Made by a program: the position numbers and the translations under genes | Origin: G965232465 sp965276005 | GTDB lineage: Bacteria; Pseudomonadota; Alphaproteobacteria; JAQWUY01 | Direction of reading: 5' to 3' | DNA length: 64,000 nt | Assembly (NCBI GenBank): GCA_965276005.1 | Contig: OZ254962.1 | Location: forward strand, 1,922,001-1,986,000 | Shown: one piece after another, positions 44,557 to 53,427 of the stretch | How positions within the stretch are numbered: position 1 is the stretch's first letter | Layout: every line of letters starts with the position of its first letter | The notes under the pieces: model-generated | Told to the model about the DNA's origin: nothing | What the model saw: the letters and a program-made list of their open reading frames with translations, nothing else | Database searches by the model: none

Positions 44557-45143
44557 CAAATATTGTCGTGGGTATTACGGGAAACATAGCGTCGGGTAAG
44601 TCGACTATATCGGCTATTTTTGCCGATTGTGGATACAGCGTGCAAGATGCAGACAAAGTGGTACATGACATATATAACACGGATAAACATGCAATTTCTT
44701 TGATTGCTAAGGATTTTCCAGAAGCGTTTATCGATGGCAAAATATCACGGGATGTGCTGCGGCAAATTTTAAAACGCCAACCACATAAACGCAAGGTACT
44801 TGAATCTATTGTACATCCACTGGTGGAACATCGCCGCACCGATTTTATCGGTATGCACAAGCGGGTGGTACTGGATGTACCGTTGTTGTTCGAATCGAGG
44901 ATTGATCAATTTTGCGATATTGTTGTTGCTGCTAATTGTGAAGATAATGTACGCAAAAAACGGGTGCTGGAACGGGGTGTTACCGAAGACATATTCGAAT
45001 TGTTAAACGGTGCCCAAATCCCGCAAGCGGAAAAATGTCAACGGGCGGATATTGTTATTAACAGCAACCAACCGTACATATTTATGGAGAGCGAAGTGAA
45101 AAATTTAATTTATCAAATTGAGGCAGATTTTTTTAATGCGTGA
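44553..45143 (+). CDS. coaE: dephospho-CoA kinase CoaE
   Basis: A 196-residue kinase with P-loop GNIASGKSTIS and the DADKVVHD and LDVPLLFES motifs. It phosphorylates dephospho-CoA in the last step of coenzyme A synthesis. It overlaps both neighbours, aroE and dnaQ, by a few bases. Confidence 0.95.
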   Translation: MTNIVVGITGNIASGKSTISAIFADCGYSVQDADKVVHDIYNTDKHAISLIAKDFPEAFIDGKISRDVLRQILKRQPHKRKVLESIVHPLVEHRRTDFIGMHKRVVLDVPLLFESRIDQFCDIVVAANCEDNVRKKRVLERGVTEDIFELLNGAQIPQAEKCQRADIVINSNQPYIFMESEVKNLIYQIEADFFNA

Positions 45144-45831
45144 AATTATTTTCGATACGGAAACAACGGGTTTTAATCCCTATCCACAAAACGGTGCAGA
45201 GCCAGATCGCATTGTGGAAATCGGTGCCATTGAAATTTTCGATTTAAAACCTACAGGGCGGACTTTTCACCAATATATCAATCCAGAACGGCATATTCCC
45301 GCTGAAGTGGTAAAAATTCACGGTATCGATAATGATAAAGTAGTCGATAGCCCCAAATTTAGGGATATTGTCAACGATTGGATAGCCTTTGTCGGCGACG
45401 AATCGCAGTTGGTTGCCCACAATGCCAAGTTCGATATGCGTTTTATCAATGCGGAGCTGTCTTGGTGTGGTAAAACCGCCATCGATAACAATCGGGTTGT
45501 CGACAGTTTAGATTTGGCAAAAACCCGTTTTCCCGGGCAGTCTAACAGTTTAGATGCCCTGTGCGATCGATTCGGTGTCAACAACGCCCATCGGGAATTT
45601 CACGGGGCGTTGCTGGATTCGGAGTTGCTATACGAAGTATATGTGGAACTGAGAGGCGGTCGCCAGCAGGGATTTGCACTGGACACAGATGCGGATACAG
45701 AGGTTGAAAACACTTCACAAAAAACCCGCCCCAAACGGGATTTTCCCATACCTGAGGACGAACTACACGCCCACGAAGTCTTTATACAAGAAAAAATTAA
45801 ACACGCCCTCTGGACACAAAAGACAATATAG
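45136..45831 (+). CDS. dnaQ: DNA polymerase III epsilon subunit (3'-5' exonuclease) DnaQ
   Basis: A 231-residue proofreading exonuclease. ExoI is FDTETTGF, ExoII HNAKFDMRFIN and ExoIII HGALLDSELL. The C-terminal tail with a run of prolines and charged residues should bind the polymerase subunit. The start at 45136 begins right at the exonuclease fold (MREIIFDTE) and lies inside the coaE end. An ATG at 45118 is also in frame. Confidence 0.96.
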   Translation: MREIIFDTETTGFNPYPQNGAEPDRIVEIGAIEIFDLKPTGRTFHQYINPERHIPAEVVKIHGIDNDKVVDSPKFRDIVNDWIAFVGDESQLVAHNAKFDMRFINAELSWCGKTAIDNNRVVDSLDLAKTRFPGQSNSLDALCDRFGVNNAHREFHGALLDSELLYEVYVELRGGRQQGFALDTDADTEVENTSQKTRPKRDFPIPEDELHAHEVFIQEKIKHALWTQKTI

Positions 45832-45844
45832 TATATGACACAAT

Positions 45845-45984
45845 GCGGTTGCAACCGCTGAGGGCGTAAGCCCGATGTGGTACTCGATGCGGGGGGGAGT
45901 GCGTGTGGTATTTTGTCGTGCTTTAGCAAGGTAAAATCCACATTAAACGCACGGGGGGCGTAGCCCACTAGGGTCGCAACCGCC
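45845..45984 (+). repeat. dispersed intergenic repeat, copy B
   Basis: It starts with the palindrome GCGGTTGCAACCGC (45845-45858), then GGGCGTAAGCCC, a GGTATTTTGTCGT core, and GGGGGGCGTAGCCC near 45950-45966, followed by a half-palindrome GTCGCAACCGCC. The first four parts match copy A (955-1088) read on the minus strand. It fills the gap between dnaQ and the ABC-2 permease gene and slightly overlaps the end of the latter. Confidence 0.65.
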
Positions 45985-46759
45985 AACCAGATTTTAAAAT
46001 GTAATAGGTGATAACACACAATATCACATTACATACAAGCAATATGTACATATTTAAATTGGCGGATACATCGTTGTAGCCGGTAACCGCATACCTGACC
46101 CCGTCTATCATATAGAAAAACGGATTAAACAGTACAAATTTTTGAATAACTTCGGGCAAGCGGTCGATGGTATAAAAGGTACCCGATAAAAACGACATAG
46201 GCACTATAAAGTATGTGGATATGGACGATGCTTCGTCCCATTTATTTGCCCAAATACCGGTTATCATGCCAATAATTCCCAACAAGGCACTGGACAACAT
46301 CAAAATAACGATAAAATACAGCGGGTGGGCGATGGAATACGGGTGAAATATATACATGGCAAGCCCCGCTGCACCGCCGACCACCAGCCCTCGACTTATA
46401 CATGCTCCGATCATAGCGACAATAATTTCCCACTCTTTCAAGGGGGGCATTAAAAAATCGACAATGGTACCATTCATTTTGGCGGCAACCAGAGAGGTTA
46501 AACTGGAGGCAACCGTATTTTGAATCACTTTCATCATGATAAAACCGGGAATTAAAAAGTCGATCAGGCTAACCGCCCCCCCGTATTGGGTACGGTCTTG
46601 AAAAGACACCATAAATATGGACAAAAACAAAATACTGGTCACCATCGGTCCCAGTATGGTTTGGGTGGGAATAACCAAAAATCTTTTGACTTCCCGCTTG
46701 TATAAAATCCAAGTGCCATAGGCATTAAACGCCCCGTATTTGCGAATCTGTATGTGCAT
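45968..46759 (-). CDS. ABC-2 type transporter permease
   Basis: A 263-residue protein with about six membrane helices and the ABC-2 pattern (COG0842, YadH-like): GTWILYKREVKRFL at the N-terminus, DFLIPGFIMMKVIQNT, and PMSFLSGTFYTIDRLPEVIQ. It would form the membrane channel of an export system. The ATPase partner is not in the window, and the substrate cannot be told. The C-terminal codons run into repeat copy B. Confidence 0.88.
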   Translation of the reverse strand: MHIQIRKYGAFNAYGTWILYKREVKRFLVIPTQTILGPMVTSILFLSIFMVSFQDRTQYGGAVSLIDFLIPGFIMMKVIQNTVASSLTSLVAAKMNGTIVDFLMPPLKEWEIIVAMIGACISRGLVVGGAAGLAMYIFHPYSIAHPLYFIVILMLSSALLGIIGMITGIWANKWDEASSISTYFIVPMSFLSGTFYTIDRLPEVIQKFVLFNPFFYMIDGVRYAVTGYNDVSANLNMYILLVCNVILCVITYYILKSGWRLRP

Positions 46760-46856
46760 GCTGTATTTCCATTGTTGGTGTTATATGTGTGGCGTATTAT
46801 ACTGGGTTTACTTTTGTATGGCAATATATAATAAAATAGGATATATGTAACAGGCA

Positions 46857-47435
46857 ATGACCCAATACCAGACAACACGCAGAATCACGCAACAGCACTT
46901 ACAACACATTGCTTTACAGTATGTGCAACAGTTTGGCGGCACCGAACAAGCCGTCCGTACTATGCTCAGTCGCCACATTAAAAAATCGTTGCAAGCCCAC
47001 CCAAACCAAGACATACACACCATACAGCAAGCGGTCGATACGGTTGTTAAAAAATTGTCTGCCTATGGATATATTAACGATGTTTTATATGCACAAAACC
47101 GTATAGAAAAACTGTTAAACAGGGGCAAAAGCCTAAAGCATATCACCGCTGATTTACAGGCAAAAGGCATCGCAGCGGATATAATACACCAGCAGCTACA
47201 AACACATGACAGCAACGACACAAACGCACATGCGGTACAGGTTTATGTACAAAAACGCCGCTTGGGCATATATCGCTATACAGACCAAGATGACATAGAC
47301 ACATATGTGCAACAGCACCAAAACCACAACAACGATTGTTATAAACAGCATCAAAAAGACTTAGCGAAATGTGCCAAACAAGGATTTTGTTACAGGGAAT
47401 CGACCCGGGCGTTATTGGGTGGTATTACCGTTTAA
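46857..47435 (+). CDS. recX: regulatory protein RecX
   Basis: A 192-residue helical protein with the RecX pattern: the three-helix repeats LQHIALQYVQQFGGTEQAVRTML, LSAYGYINDVLYAQNRIEKLLNRGKSLKHITADLQAKGI. RecX limits RecA filament growth. recA is not in the window. The C-terminal end overlaps smr, which runs the other way, by 11 bases. Confidence 0.75.
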   Translation: MTQYQTTRRITQQHLQHIALQYVQQFGGTEQAVRTMLSRHIKKSLQAHPNQDIHTIQQAVDTVVKKLSAYGYINDVLYAQNRIEKLLNRGKSLKHITADLQAKGIAADIIHQQLQTHDSNDTNAHAVQVYVQKRRLGIYRYTDQDDIDTYVQQHQNHNNDCYKQHQKDLAKCAKQGFCYRESTRALLGGITV

Positions 47436-48030
47436 AAGTATTTTTCAGCAAAACATAATACGCCCCCGTCCCCCCGTGTTGCGGACGGGCAACGACTATA
47501 GTCAAGATATAAGGTTTAAAGGCACTGGTATTTAACCATTCAGGCAAGGCGTTTTTTAAGACTCCTTTGCCTTTGCCGGTGATGATTTTGACCTTGCGGT
47601 GTCCCCTGAGTAACGCATGGGTCATAAATCCGTGTAGCTGTTCATATGCTTGTTGTTGGGTGCAGCCGTGTAAATCCAGTACCGAATCGATGGCAATAGT
47701 GCCGGCTCTTAATTTTCGGGACTGCGATCGATTGATACGGCTGGTGTCGCCTACTCTTAACTCGTCTGCCCGTCTGCCTGTTTGCACGGTATTACATAGG
47801 GGGGCGGATCGGTGCGAGGCGTGTAACAGTTTTTCAAACTCTGTGAGCGGCAAGGGCGGTATTGTCGTTTTTTTGGTGTTGGCGGTGGGCTTTTTAACGG
47901 CGGTTTTTGTTGTTGTTGCTATTTTATTGTTTTTCAAAGGTTTAACCGTACTCTTTACCGTTGCCCATGCCGTTTGTTCCGCATCGGACGGCGGGGTTTT
48001 ATCGCTTAAAACAGGGTGTTTGCGTATCAA
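47425..48030 (-). CDS. Smr domain protein (MutS2-type C-terminal nuclease-like domain)
   Basis: About 201 residues. A basic, unstructured N-terminal half is followed by an Smr domain: LDLHGCTQQQAYEQL, VKIITGKGKGVLKNALPEWL and HGGTGAYYVLLK. Such proteins are found after secB in several alphaproteobacteria and may nick DNA or RNA. No ATG lies at the right place: TTG at 48030 with AAAGGGA eight bases upstream is the best start. A longer frame from 48123 would overlap secB. Confidence 0.82.
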   Translation of the reverse strand: MIRKHPVLSDKTPPSDAEQTAWATVKSTVKPLKNNKIATTTKTAVKKPTANTKKTTIPPLPLTEFEKLLHASHRSAPLCNTVQTGRRADELRVGDTSRINRSQSRKLRAGTIAIDSVLDLHGCTQQQAYEQLHGFMTHALLRGHRKVKIITGKGKGVLKNALPEWLNTSAFKPYILTIVVARPQHGGTGAYYVLLKNTFKR

Positions 48031-48104
48031 TTGTCGTTTCCCTTTGATTTTTGTTTGGCTTTTGTGATAGTATGGCAAAAATTTATAGCGAAAGGGATTA
48101 TAAC

Positions 48105-48563
48105 ATGACAACACCTGAACCACAAAAGAATTTTAGTATACTCGAACAGTATGTTAAGGATTTATCTGTTGAGAACTTTTTAACACCGCAGGAGATGATT
48201 AACCGGGAGCTGACTCCAAATGGGGAAATTAACTTGGACATGACTTCTGAGGAAATCAGCGACACCATGCACCAAGTGCAGATGAACATCACCGTCACCG
48301 CCCGGGACAATGAAGCGGATAAAACTTTATACATGGTACAAGTGGAATATATCGCTATTGTCCACATCGAGGGTTTTAAGGAAGAAATTCCCGCTTTGGT
48401 TGGGGTGGAAGCCCCCCGTATCATTTTTCCCTTTGTCCGCCAAATCATCGCCAGTGCCACCGTACAGGCGGGTTTTCCAACTTTGATGTTAAACCCCATC
48501 GACTTCCTGTCGCTGTTTTTAGAACAACAACGGCAACAATCGGCACAACAGACCACTCAGTAA
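48105..48563 (+). CDS. secB: protein-export chaperone SecB
   Basis: A 152-residue chaperone with the signatures QYVKDLSVENF, LEIxY-like VQVEYIAIVHI, VEAPRIIFPFVRQIIASATVQAGFP and LNPIDFLSLF. It keeps preproteins unfolded and passes them to SecA (59805-62387). AAAGGGATTATAAC leads into the ATG at 48105. Confidence 0.95.
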   Translation: MTTPEPQKNFSILEQYVKDLSVENFLTPQEMINRELTPNGEINLDMTSEEISDTMHQVQMNITVTARDNEADKTLYMVQVEYIAIVHIEGFKEEIPALVGVEAPRIIFPFVRQIIASATVQAGFPTLMLNPIDFLSLFLEQQRQQSAQQTTQ

Positions 48564-48590
48564 TATTTGTTAAACAAAGGGTGTAGGGCT

Positions 48591-49742
48591 ATGGGATTAT
48601 TGGGGACATATGCAAGGCTGGATGTGGACTTGGTCAAAGGCGAAGGGGCGTATGCGTATGATATACACGGCAAAAAGTATTTGGATTTTTGTTCGGGCAT
48701 AGCGGTAAATGCGTTGGGGCATTGTCATCCACATTTGGTACAAACCATACAACAACAATCGCAAAAAATATGGCACACAAGCAATGTGTTTAGCGCATCA
48801 CAAGCGGAAGAAGCCGCCGATGTCATTTGTGCCAGCACCGATTTTGCCAAGCATGCGTTTTTGTGTAACTCTGGGGCGGAAGCGGTGGAAGGCACCATCA
48901 AAACCATTCGCAAATATTTTCACGACAAAGGCAAGCCCCATAAAAACCGTATTATCACCATGAGCGGGGCGTTTCACGGCCGTACTATCGCCACTATTTC
49001 TGCCGCCGGCAAAGGCACAGAAGGCTTTGCCCCGTTACTAGACGGATTCGATCACGCCATATTTAATGACCTCGACAGTGTAAAAAGTCTTATCAGTGAA
49101 AACACTGCCGCTATTTTGCTCGAACCGATTCAAGGGGAAGGCGGTGTGGTTGCTGCCACGGCTGATTTTATACAGGGGGTAGAAAAATTGGCACGGGACA
49201 ATGGCTTGGTACTGGCAGTGGACGAAATACAAGCCGGTGCCGGACGCACGGGGTTTGTCTGGTCGCACCAGTCTTATGGGGTAACGCCGGATATTATGGC
49301 GGTTGCCAAAGGTATCGGCGGTGGCTTTCCTGTGGGGGCATTTGTCATGACTGATGCGTTGGCACAGGGCATGGTACCCGGTACACACGGATCCACATAT
49401 GGCGGCAATCCTATGGCGGCGGCGATTATTATAACGATGTTTAAATACCTTACCGATAGCAAGTTCTTACAAAGCGTAACCGCTACAGGGGCATATTTTA
49501 ACCACCAGCTGAGTATGTTGTCGAATCGCTATACGGTACGGCAATACGGGCTGTTTATCGGCTTGCAATTTGAACAGTCCATCGACAATGCGGTTGTATT
49601 CAAGTTGCTAACCAAACACGGGTTGTTATGTGTACGGGGGGCGGACAATACAATACGGTTATTGCCGCCGTTAAATATTACCACTGCCCATGTGGACGAA
49701 GCCATTGCCATACTGCAAAAGGTGCTAAACGAGGTGGCGTAA
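48591..49742 (+). CDS. argD: acetylornithine aminotransferase ArgD
   Basis: A PLP enzyme of 383 residues. FCSGIAVNALGHCHP, LCNSGAEAVEGTIK, AVDEIQAGAGRTG and the PLP lysine in MAVAKGIGGGFPVGA are standard. It makes N-acetylornithine in arginine synthesis. The start at 48591 is preferred over a TTG at 48567. argF follows two bases after the stop. Confidence 0.95.
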   Translation: MGLLGTYARLDVDLVKGEGAYAYDIHGKKYLDFCSGIAVNALGHCHPHLVQTIQQQSQKIWHTSNVFSASQAEEAADVICASTDFAKHAFLCNSGAEAVEGTIKTIRKYFHDKGKPHKNRIITMSGAFHGRTIATISAAGKGTEGFAPLLDGFDHAIFNDLDSVKSLISENTAAILLEPIQGEGGVVAATADFIQGVEKLARDNGLVLAVDEIQAGAGRTGFVWSHQSYGVTPDIMAVAKGIGGGFPVGAFVMTDALAQGMVPGTHGSTYGGNPMAAAIIITMFKYLTDSKFLQSVTATGAYFNHQLSMLSNRYTVRQYGLFIGLQFEQSIDNAVVFKLLTKHGLLCVRGADNTIRLLPPLNITTAHVDEAIAILQKVLNEVA

Positions 49743-49744
49743 GC

Positions 49745-50656
49745 ATGCACAAAAAACGGGATTTTATCGACATATCTTTGTTGCCAAAGGACGAGGTAAA
49801 AACCATTCTCGACTTGGGGCATTTGTTAAAGCGGCGAAAAATGGACATTACCCGCCCGCTTGACAACAAAACTTTAATCAGCATATTTGAAAAAACATCG
49901 ACCCGCACCCGCATTTCATTTGAGGTCGGCATTCAGCAAATGGGCGGACACAGCGTGGTTATCACCAACCAAGACAGCCAACTGGGCAAAGGCGAAACGA
50001 TCGAAGATACAGCACGGGTGTTGTCCCGATATGGGGATATGATTATGGCACGCACAAACGCCCATGCTATGGTCGAAACCTTAGCCGCACATGCCACCGT
50101 GCCGGTTATAAATGGCTTGTCCGATTATTCGCACCCGTGCCAAATTATGGCGGATATTATGACCTATGAAGAACACTTAGGGTCGATCGAGGGGGCAACC
50201 ATCGCATGGGTTGGCGATGGCAACAATGTGTGTAACAGCTGGATTCACGCAGCGGAAAAATTGCATTTTCGCCTGCAAGTTGCGTCTCCGCCCGCATATA
50301 GCCCCAGTGCAAACACCGTACAAGGGGCGGCGGGACATGTTACGGTAACCGATGATATAAAACAAGCGGTTACCAACGCAGATTGTGTTGTTACCGATAC
50401 TTGGGTGTCTATGGGCGATGAGGATATAGACGACAGGGCAAAAATATTACGCCCCTATCAGGTCACCAGTGATGTTATGCGATTGGCAAACAAGCACGCT
50501 ATATTTATGCACTGTTTGCCCGCCTATCGGGGTAATGAAATGACTGCAGAGGTTATCGATGGTCGCCAATCCGTTGTGTTTGACGAAGCGGAAAACCGCC
50601 TGCACGCACAAAAGGCGATTATGGTCTGGTGCTGTCAGGCAGAAAACAACATGTAA
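49745..50656 (+). CDS. argF: ornithine carbamoyltransferase ArgF
   Basis: A 303-residue enzyme with the carbamoyl phosphate loop STRTRISFEVG, HPCQIMADI and the ornithine-binding MHCLPAYRG. It forms citrulline. The start at 49745 follows CGAGGTGGCGTAAGC. The argD-argF-hslO order is typical of alphaproteobacteria, here with a carbonic anhydrase inserted. Confidence 0.97.
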   Translation: MHKKRDFIDISLLPKDEVKTILDLGHLLKRRKMDITRPLDNKTLISIFEKTSTRTRISFEVGIQQMGGHSVVITNQDSQLGKGETIEDTARVLSRYGDMIMARTNAHAMVETLAAHATVPVINGLSDYSHPCQIMADIMTYEEHLGSIEGATIAWVGDGNNVCNSWIHAAEKLHFRLQVASPPAYSPSANTVQGAAGHVTVTDDIKQAVTNADCVVTDTWVSMGDEDIDDRAKILRPYQVTSDVMRLANKHAIFMHCLPAYRGNEMTAEVIDGRQSVVFDEAENRLHAQKAIMVWCCQAENNM

Positions 50657-50672
50657 CAAGGACGATATAGCA

Positions 50673-51290
50673 ATGACGAAAACCAGTGACAGTTTTGATA
50701 TTTTACTAACCAACAACGCCGCATGGGCACAGGCATCGCTGGCACAAGATAGGCAATTTTTTGCCCGCCAATCCGTACACGCCCCCAAGTATTTATGGCT
50801 TGGCTGTGCCGATGCCCGGGTCGATGCGTGTACGATTATGAATGTAGCGGTGGGCGATATGTTTGTACACCGCAATGTGGGCAATGTGATTGCCGCCGAT
50901 GACCCAAATATCCAAGCGGTGATTACATATGCGGTGCAATTTTTGCAGGTAAAAAATCTTATCGTTGGCGGGCATTATGACTGTGGGGCGGTAAAAGCCG
51001 TGTTAAGCGGCGACAGTTTTGGCGACACTATGGACACATGGCTTGCCCATATCGACAAGGTAAAACAGGCACATATCGATAGCTTGAACGCCCTCGATGG
51101 GGTGGCAAAAATAAACGCTTTGTGTGAACTGAACGCCAAAGCCCAAGCGAAAAACTTAGCAACCAGCCCCGCCGTACAACAAATGTGGGCAAAGGGCGAT
51201 TCGCTCACCATTCATACGGTTGTATACGACATTGCAAACGGTATTATAAAAGACTTGGGCTATACGCTACAATCGGCACAGGATATATAA
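50673..51290 (+). CDS. beta-class carbonic anhydrase
   Basis: A 205-residue zinc enzyme. The zinc ligands are in LGCADARVD (Cys, with the Asp-Arg dyad) and GGHYDCGAV (His and Cys). VHRNVGNVI is the dimer loop. It interconverts carbon dioxide and bicarbonate, possibly supplying carbamoyl phosphate for ArgF or the acetyl-CoA carboxylase. It starts 16 bases after argF, with AAGGACGATATAGCA before the ATG. Confidence 0.94.
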   Translation: MTKTSDSFDILLTNNAAWAQASLAQDRQFFARQSVHAPKYLWLGCADARVDACTIMNVAVGDMFVHRNVGNVIAADDPNIQAVITYAVQFLQVKNLIVGGHYDCGAVKAVLSGDSFGDTMDTWLAHIDKVKQAHIDSLNALDGVAKINALCELNAKAQAKNLATSPAVQQMWAKGDSLTIHTVVYDIANGIIKDLGYTLQSAQDI

Positions 51291-51298
51291 ATAGGTGT

Positions 51299-52219
51299 AT
51301 GTCGTTACCGCATAACCAAGTTTTACCATTTATCATCGATGCCACCCCGTTAGGCGGACGGGTGGTGCGGTTGCACGACTCCCTAAACAGTATTTTAACC
51401 CGCCACAACTACCCCTATGCGGTGTCTGTGTTGCTGGGGCAGTTTATGACATTGGGTGTCAGCTTAGCCACCGCTTTAAAATTCGACGGGGTGTTTACTT
51501 TCGAAGCCCGTGGCGATGGTATGGTGCCTCTGTTGGTAGCGGATATTACCGCCAACGGTGCCATCAGAGGCTATGCCCAAATTGCCGACCGCATCACCAC
51601 CGCTGATATGCCTGCTTATGACAGCATTAAACATGCGTTGGTCAGTACACTTATGGGAACGGGGCATATGATGTTTACCGTCGACCAGATGGGCACGCAC
51701 GAACGATACCAAGGCATCGTAGCCTTAGAAAACCCATCTTGGGAACAGTGTATGGCGACATACTTTGAAAAATCGATGCAATTTCAATCGGTGTTTCGAG
51801 TTGCCTGTACCCAATACAAACATGGCTGGGTCAGCGGCTGTATTGCCCTGCAAAAAATGCCCGAAGAGTCGCAACAACATCATATAGACACAGAAATAGA
51901 TACGGAAAACGAAAAATGGAATCGGGCGGCTATAGTGTTAAAATCCATTACCGATACAGAATTAACCGATATAAATATACCCCCCGAACACCTCTTGCAC
52001 TGTTTATACCACGACCAATCGGTACGGGTGTATCCGCCAACCCTGTTACACGACACCTGCCGCTGTTCCCGTCAAAAAATGTTAAATGCCATTGCCCAAA
52101 TCCCACAACACGAACGCAGCGAACTATTAAACGCCGATGGGGTCGTACAGGTGCATTGTGAATACTGTGCTACCACACAAAATTTTACCGCCGACCATAT
52201 AGGTTTACGGCAAGTCTAA
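51299..52219 (+). CDS. hslO: redox-regulated chaperone Hsp33 (HslO)
   Basis: A 306-residue protein. GGRVVRLHDSLNSIL and the LLGQFMTLGVSLATALKFDG region match Hsp33. The C-terminal zinc centre has CRCSRQKML and HCEYC (CxC and CxxC). Oxidation of these cysteines turns on its holdase activity. It begins eight bases after the carbonic anhydrase gene. Confidence 0.93.
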   Translation: MSLPHNQVLPFIIDATPLGGRVVRLHDSLNSILTRHNYPYAVSVLLGQFMTLGVSLATALKFDGVFTFEARGDGMVPLLVADITANGAIRGYAQIADRITTADMPAYDSIKHALVSTLMGTGHMMFTVDQMGTHERYQGIVALENPSWEQCMATYFEKSMQFQSVFRVACTQYKHGWVSGCIALQKMPEESQQHHIDTEIDTENEKWNRAAIVLKSITDTELTDINIPPEHLLHCLYHDQSVRVYPPTLLHDTCRCSRQKMLNAIAQIPQHERSELLNADGVVQVHCEYCATTQNFTADHIGLRQV

Positions 52220-52299
52220 TATTAAAATGGCATAAATATGTGTTGTCAAAAGTTTTAAGAGATTTTATGTACCCATTGTAATATTATTTTGGCGTTGTT

Positions 52300-53427
52300 A
52301 TGAAAATTGTATTGGAACCTAAAAAAACATATCGTGTTGAGACAAATACCAAATTCACCTTAAATCCCATTGGTGCTGTAAATAAAAATGCACATGGCGA
52401 TATGTTTTGGGGGGATAATCTGTTGGTGATGCAGGAACTGTTAAAATCGTACAAAAATAAAATAGATTTAATTTATATAGATCCCCCCTTTGGCACCAAT
52501 AACGCCTTTAAAATTGGCGATAACCGAACGGCAACAATCAGCCATAGTAAGCAAGACAATTTGGCATATGCGGATACTCTGACGGGCGATGACTTTTTGT
52601 TTTTTTTACAACAAAGGCTACAAGTTATGTACCCATTATTGTCTCCCAGCGGCAGTATTTATGTACACATAGACTATAAAATGGGACACTATGTCAAGGT
52701 GATAATGGATGACATTTTTGGCACCCACAACTTTAGGGGGGATATTTGTAGAATTAAGTGTAATCCTAAAAACTTTAATCGCAAGGGATTTGGCAATATA
52801 AAAGATGTTATTTTGTTTTATTCAAAATCAGGTGATTTTATTTGGAATGAACAAAAAATGCCGCTTGCAGAATCAGATATACACAAATTGTATCCAAAAC
52901 TAGATGCACAGGGCAATCGTTATACCACCATTCCATTACATGCCCCGGGGGAAACAAAAAACGGTGTTACCGGTGGCAAGTTTAAGGGTATTTCTCCTCC
53001 TGCTGGTAGGCATTGGAGAACGGATCCTGCCATTATGTGCGAATGGGATAATAACGGTTTGATTGAATGGTCAAAAAATGGGGTGCCGAGAAAAAAAGTA
53101 TACTACACTTTGGGAAAAGGGGTAAAGATTCAAGATGTTTGGGAATTTAAAGACCCACAAAACCCGATGTATCCAACGGAAAAAAACCATAAAATGCTCG
53201 ATTTAATTATTAAAACTTCTTCGAATCCCAACAGTATTGTTATGGATTGCTTTGCTGGATCGGGCAGCACATTATTAGCCGCCCAAAACAATAACAGAAA
53301 GTGGATAGGCATAGATTGTTCGCACGAATCGATTAAAACTATCGATAAAAGATTTTCCCAATGGGATTCTCAATTTATGTCCGATGTGGGTTTTAATGTG
53401 TTTAAGCTGGAAATACAAAACGCTTAA
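52300..53427 (+). CDS. orphan site-specific adenine DNA methyltransferase (beta class, Mod-like)
   Basis: A 375-residue N6-adenine methylase. The catalytic motif DPPFGTNN lies early (LIYIDPPFG, near residue 65) and the SAM motif FAGSGSTLLAA late, which is the beta-class order. GDNLLVMQELL and PLLSPSGSIYVHIDYK are typical of type III Mod and related enzymes. No restriction gene is next to it. AT-rich composition against its neighbours hints at transfer. It is convergent with folC and overlaps it by four bases. Confidence 0.88.
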   Translation: MKIVLEPKKTYRVETNTKFTLNPIGAVNKNAHGDMFWGDNLLVMQELLKSYKNKIDLIYIDPPFGTNNAFKIGDNRTATISHSKQDNLAYADTLTGDDFLFFLQQRLQVMYPLLSPSGSIYVHIDYKMGHYVKVIMDDIFGTHNFRGDICRIKCNPKNFNRKGFGNIKDVILFYSKSGDFIWNEQKMPLAESDIHKLYPKLDAQGNRYTTIPLHAPGETKNGVTGGKFKGISPPAGRHWRTDPAIMCEWDNNGLIEWSKNGVPRKKVYYTLGKGVKIQDVWEFKDPQNPMYPTEKNHKMLDLIIKTSSNPNSIVMDCFAGSGSTLLAAQNNNRKWIGIDCSHESIKTIDKRFSQWDSQFMSDVGFNVFKLEIQNA

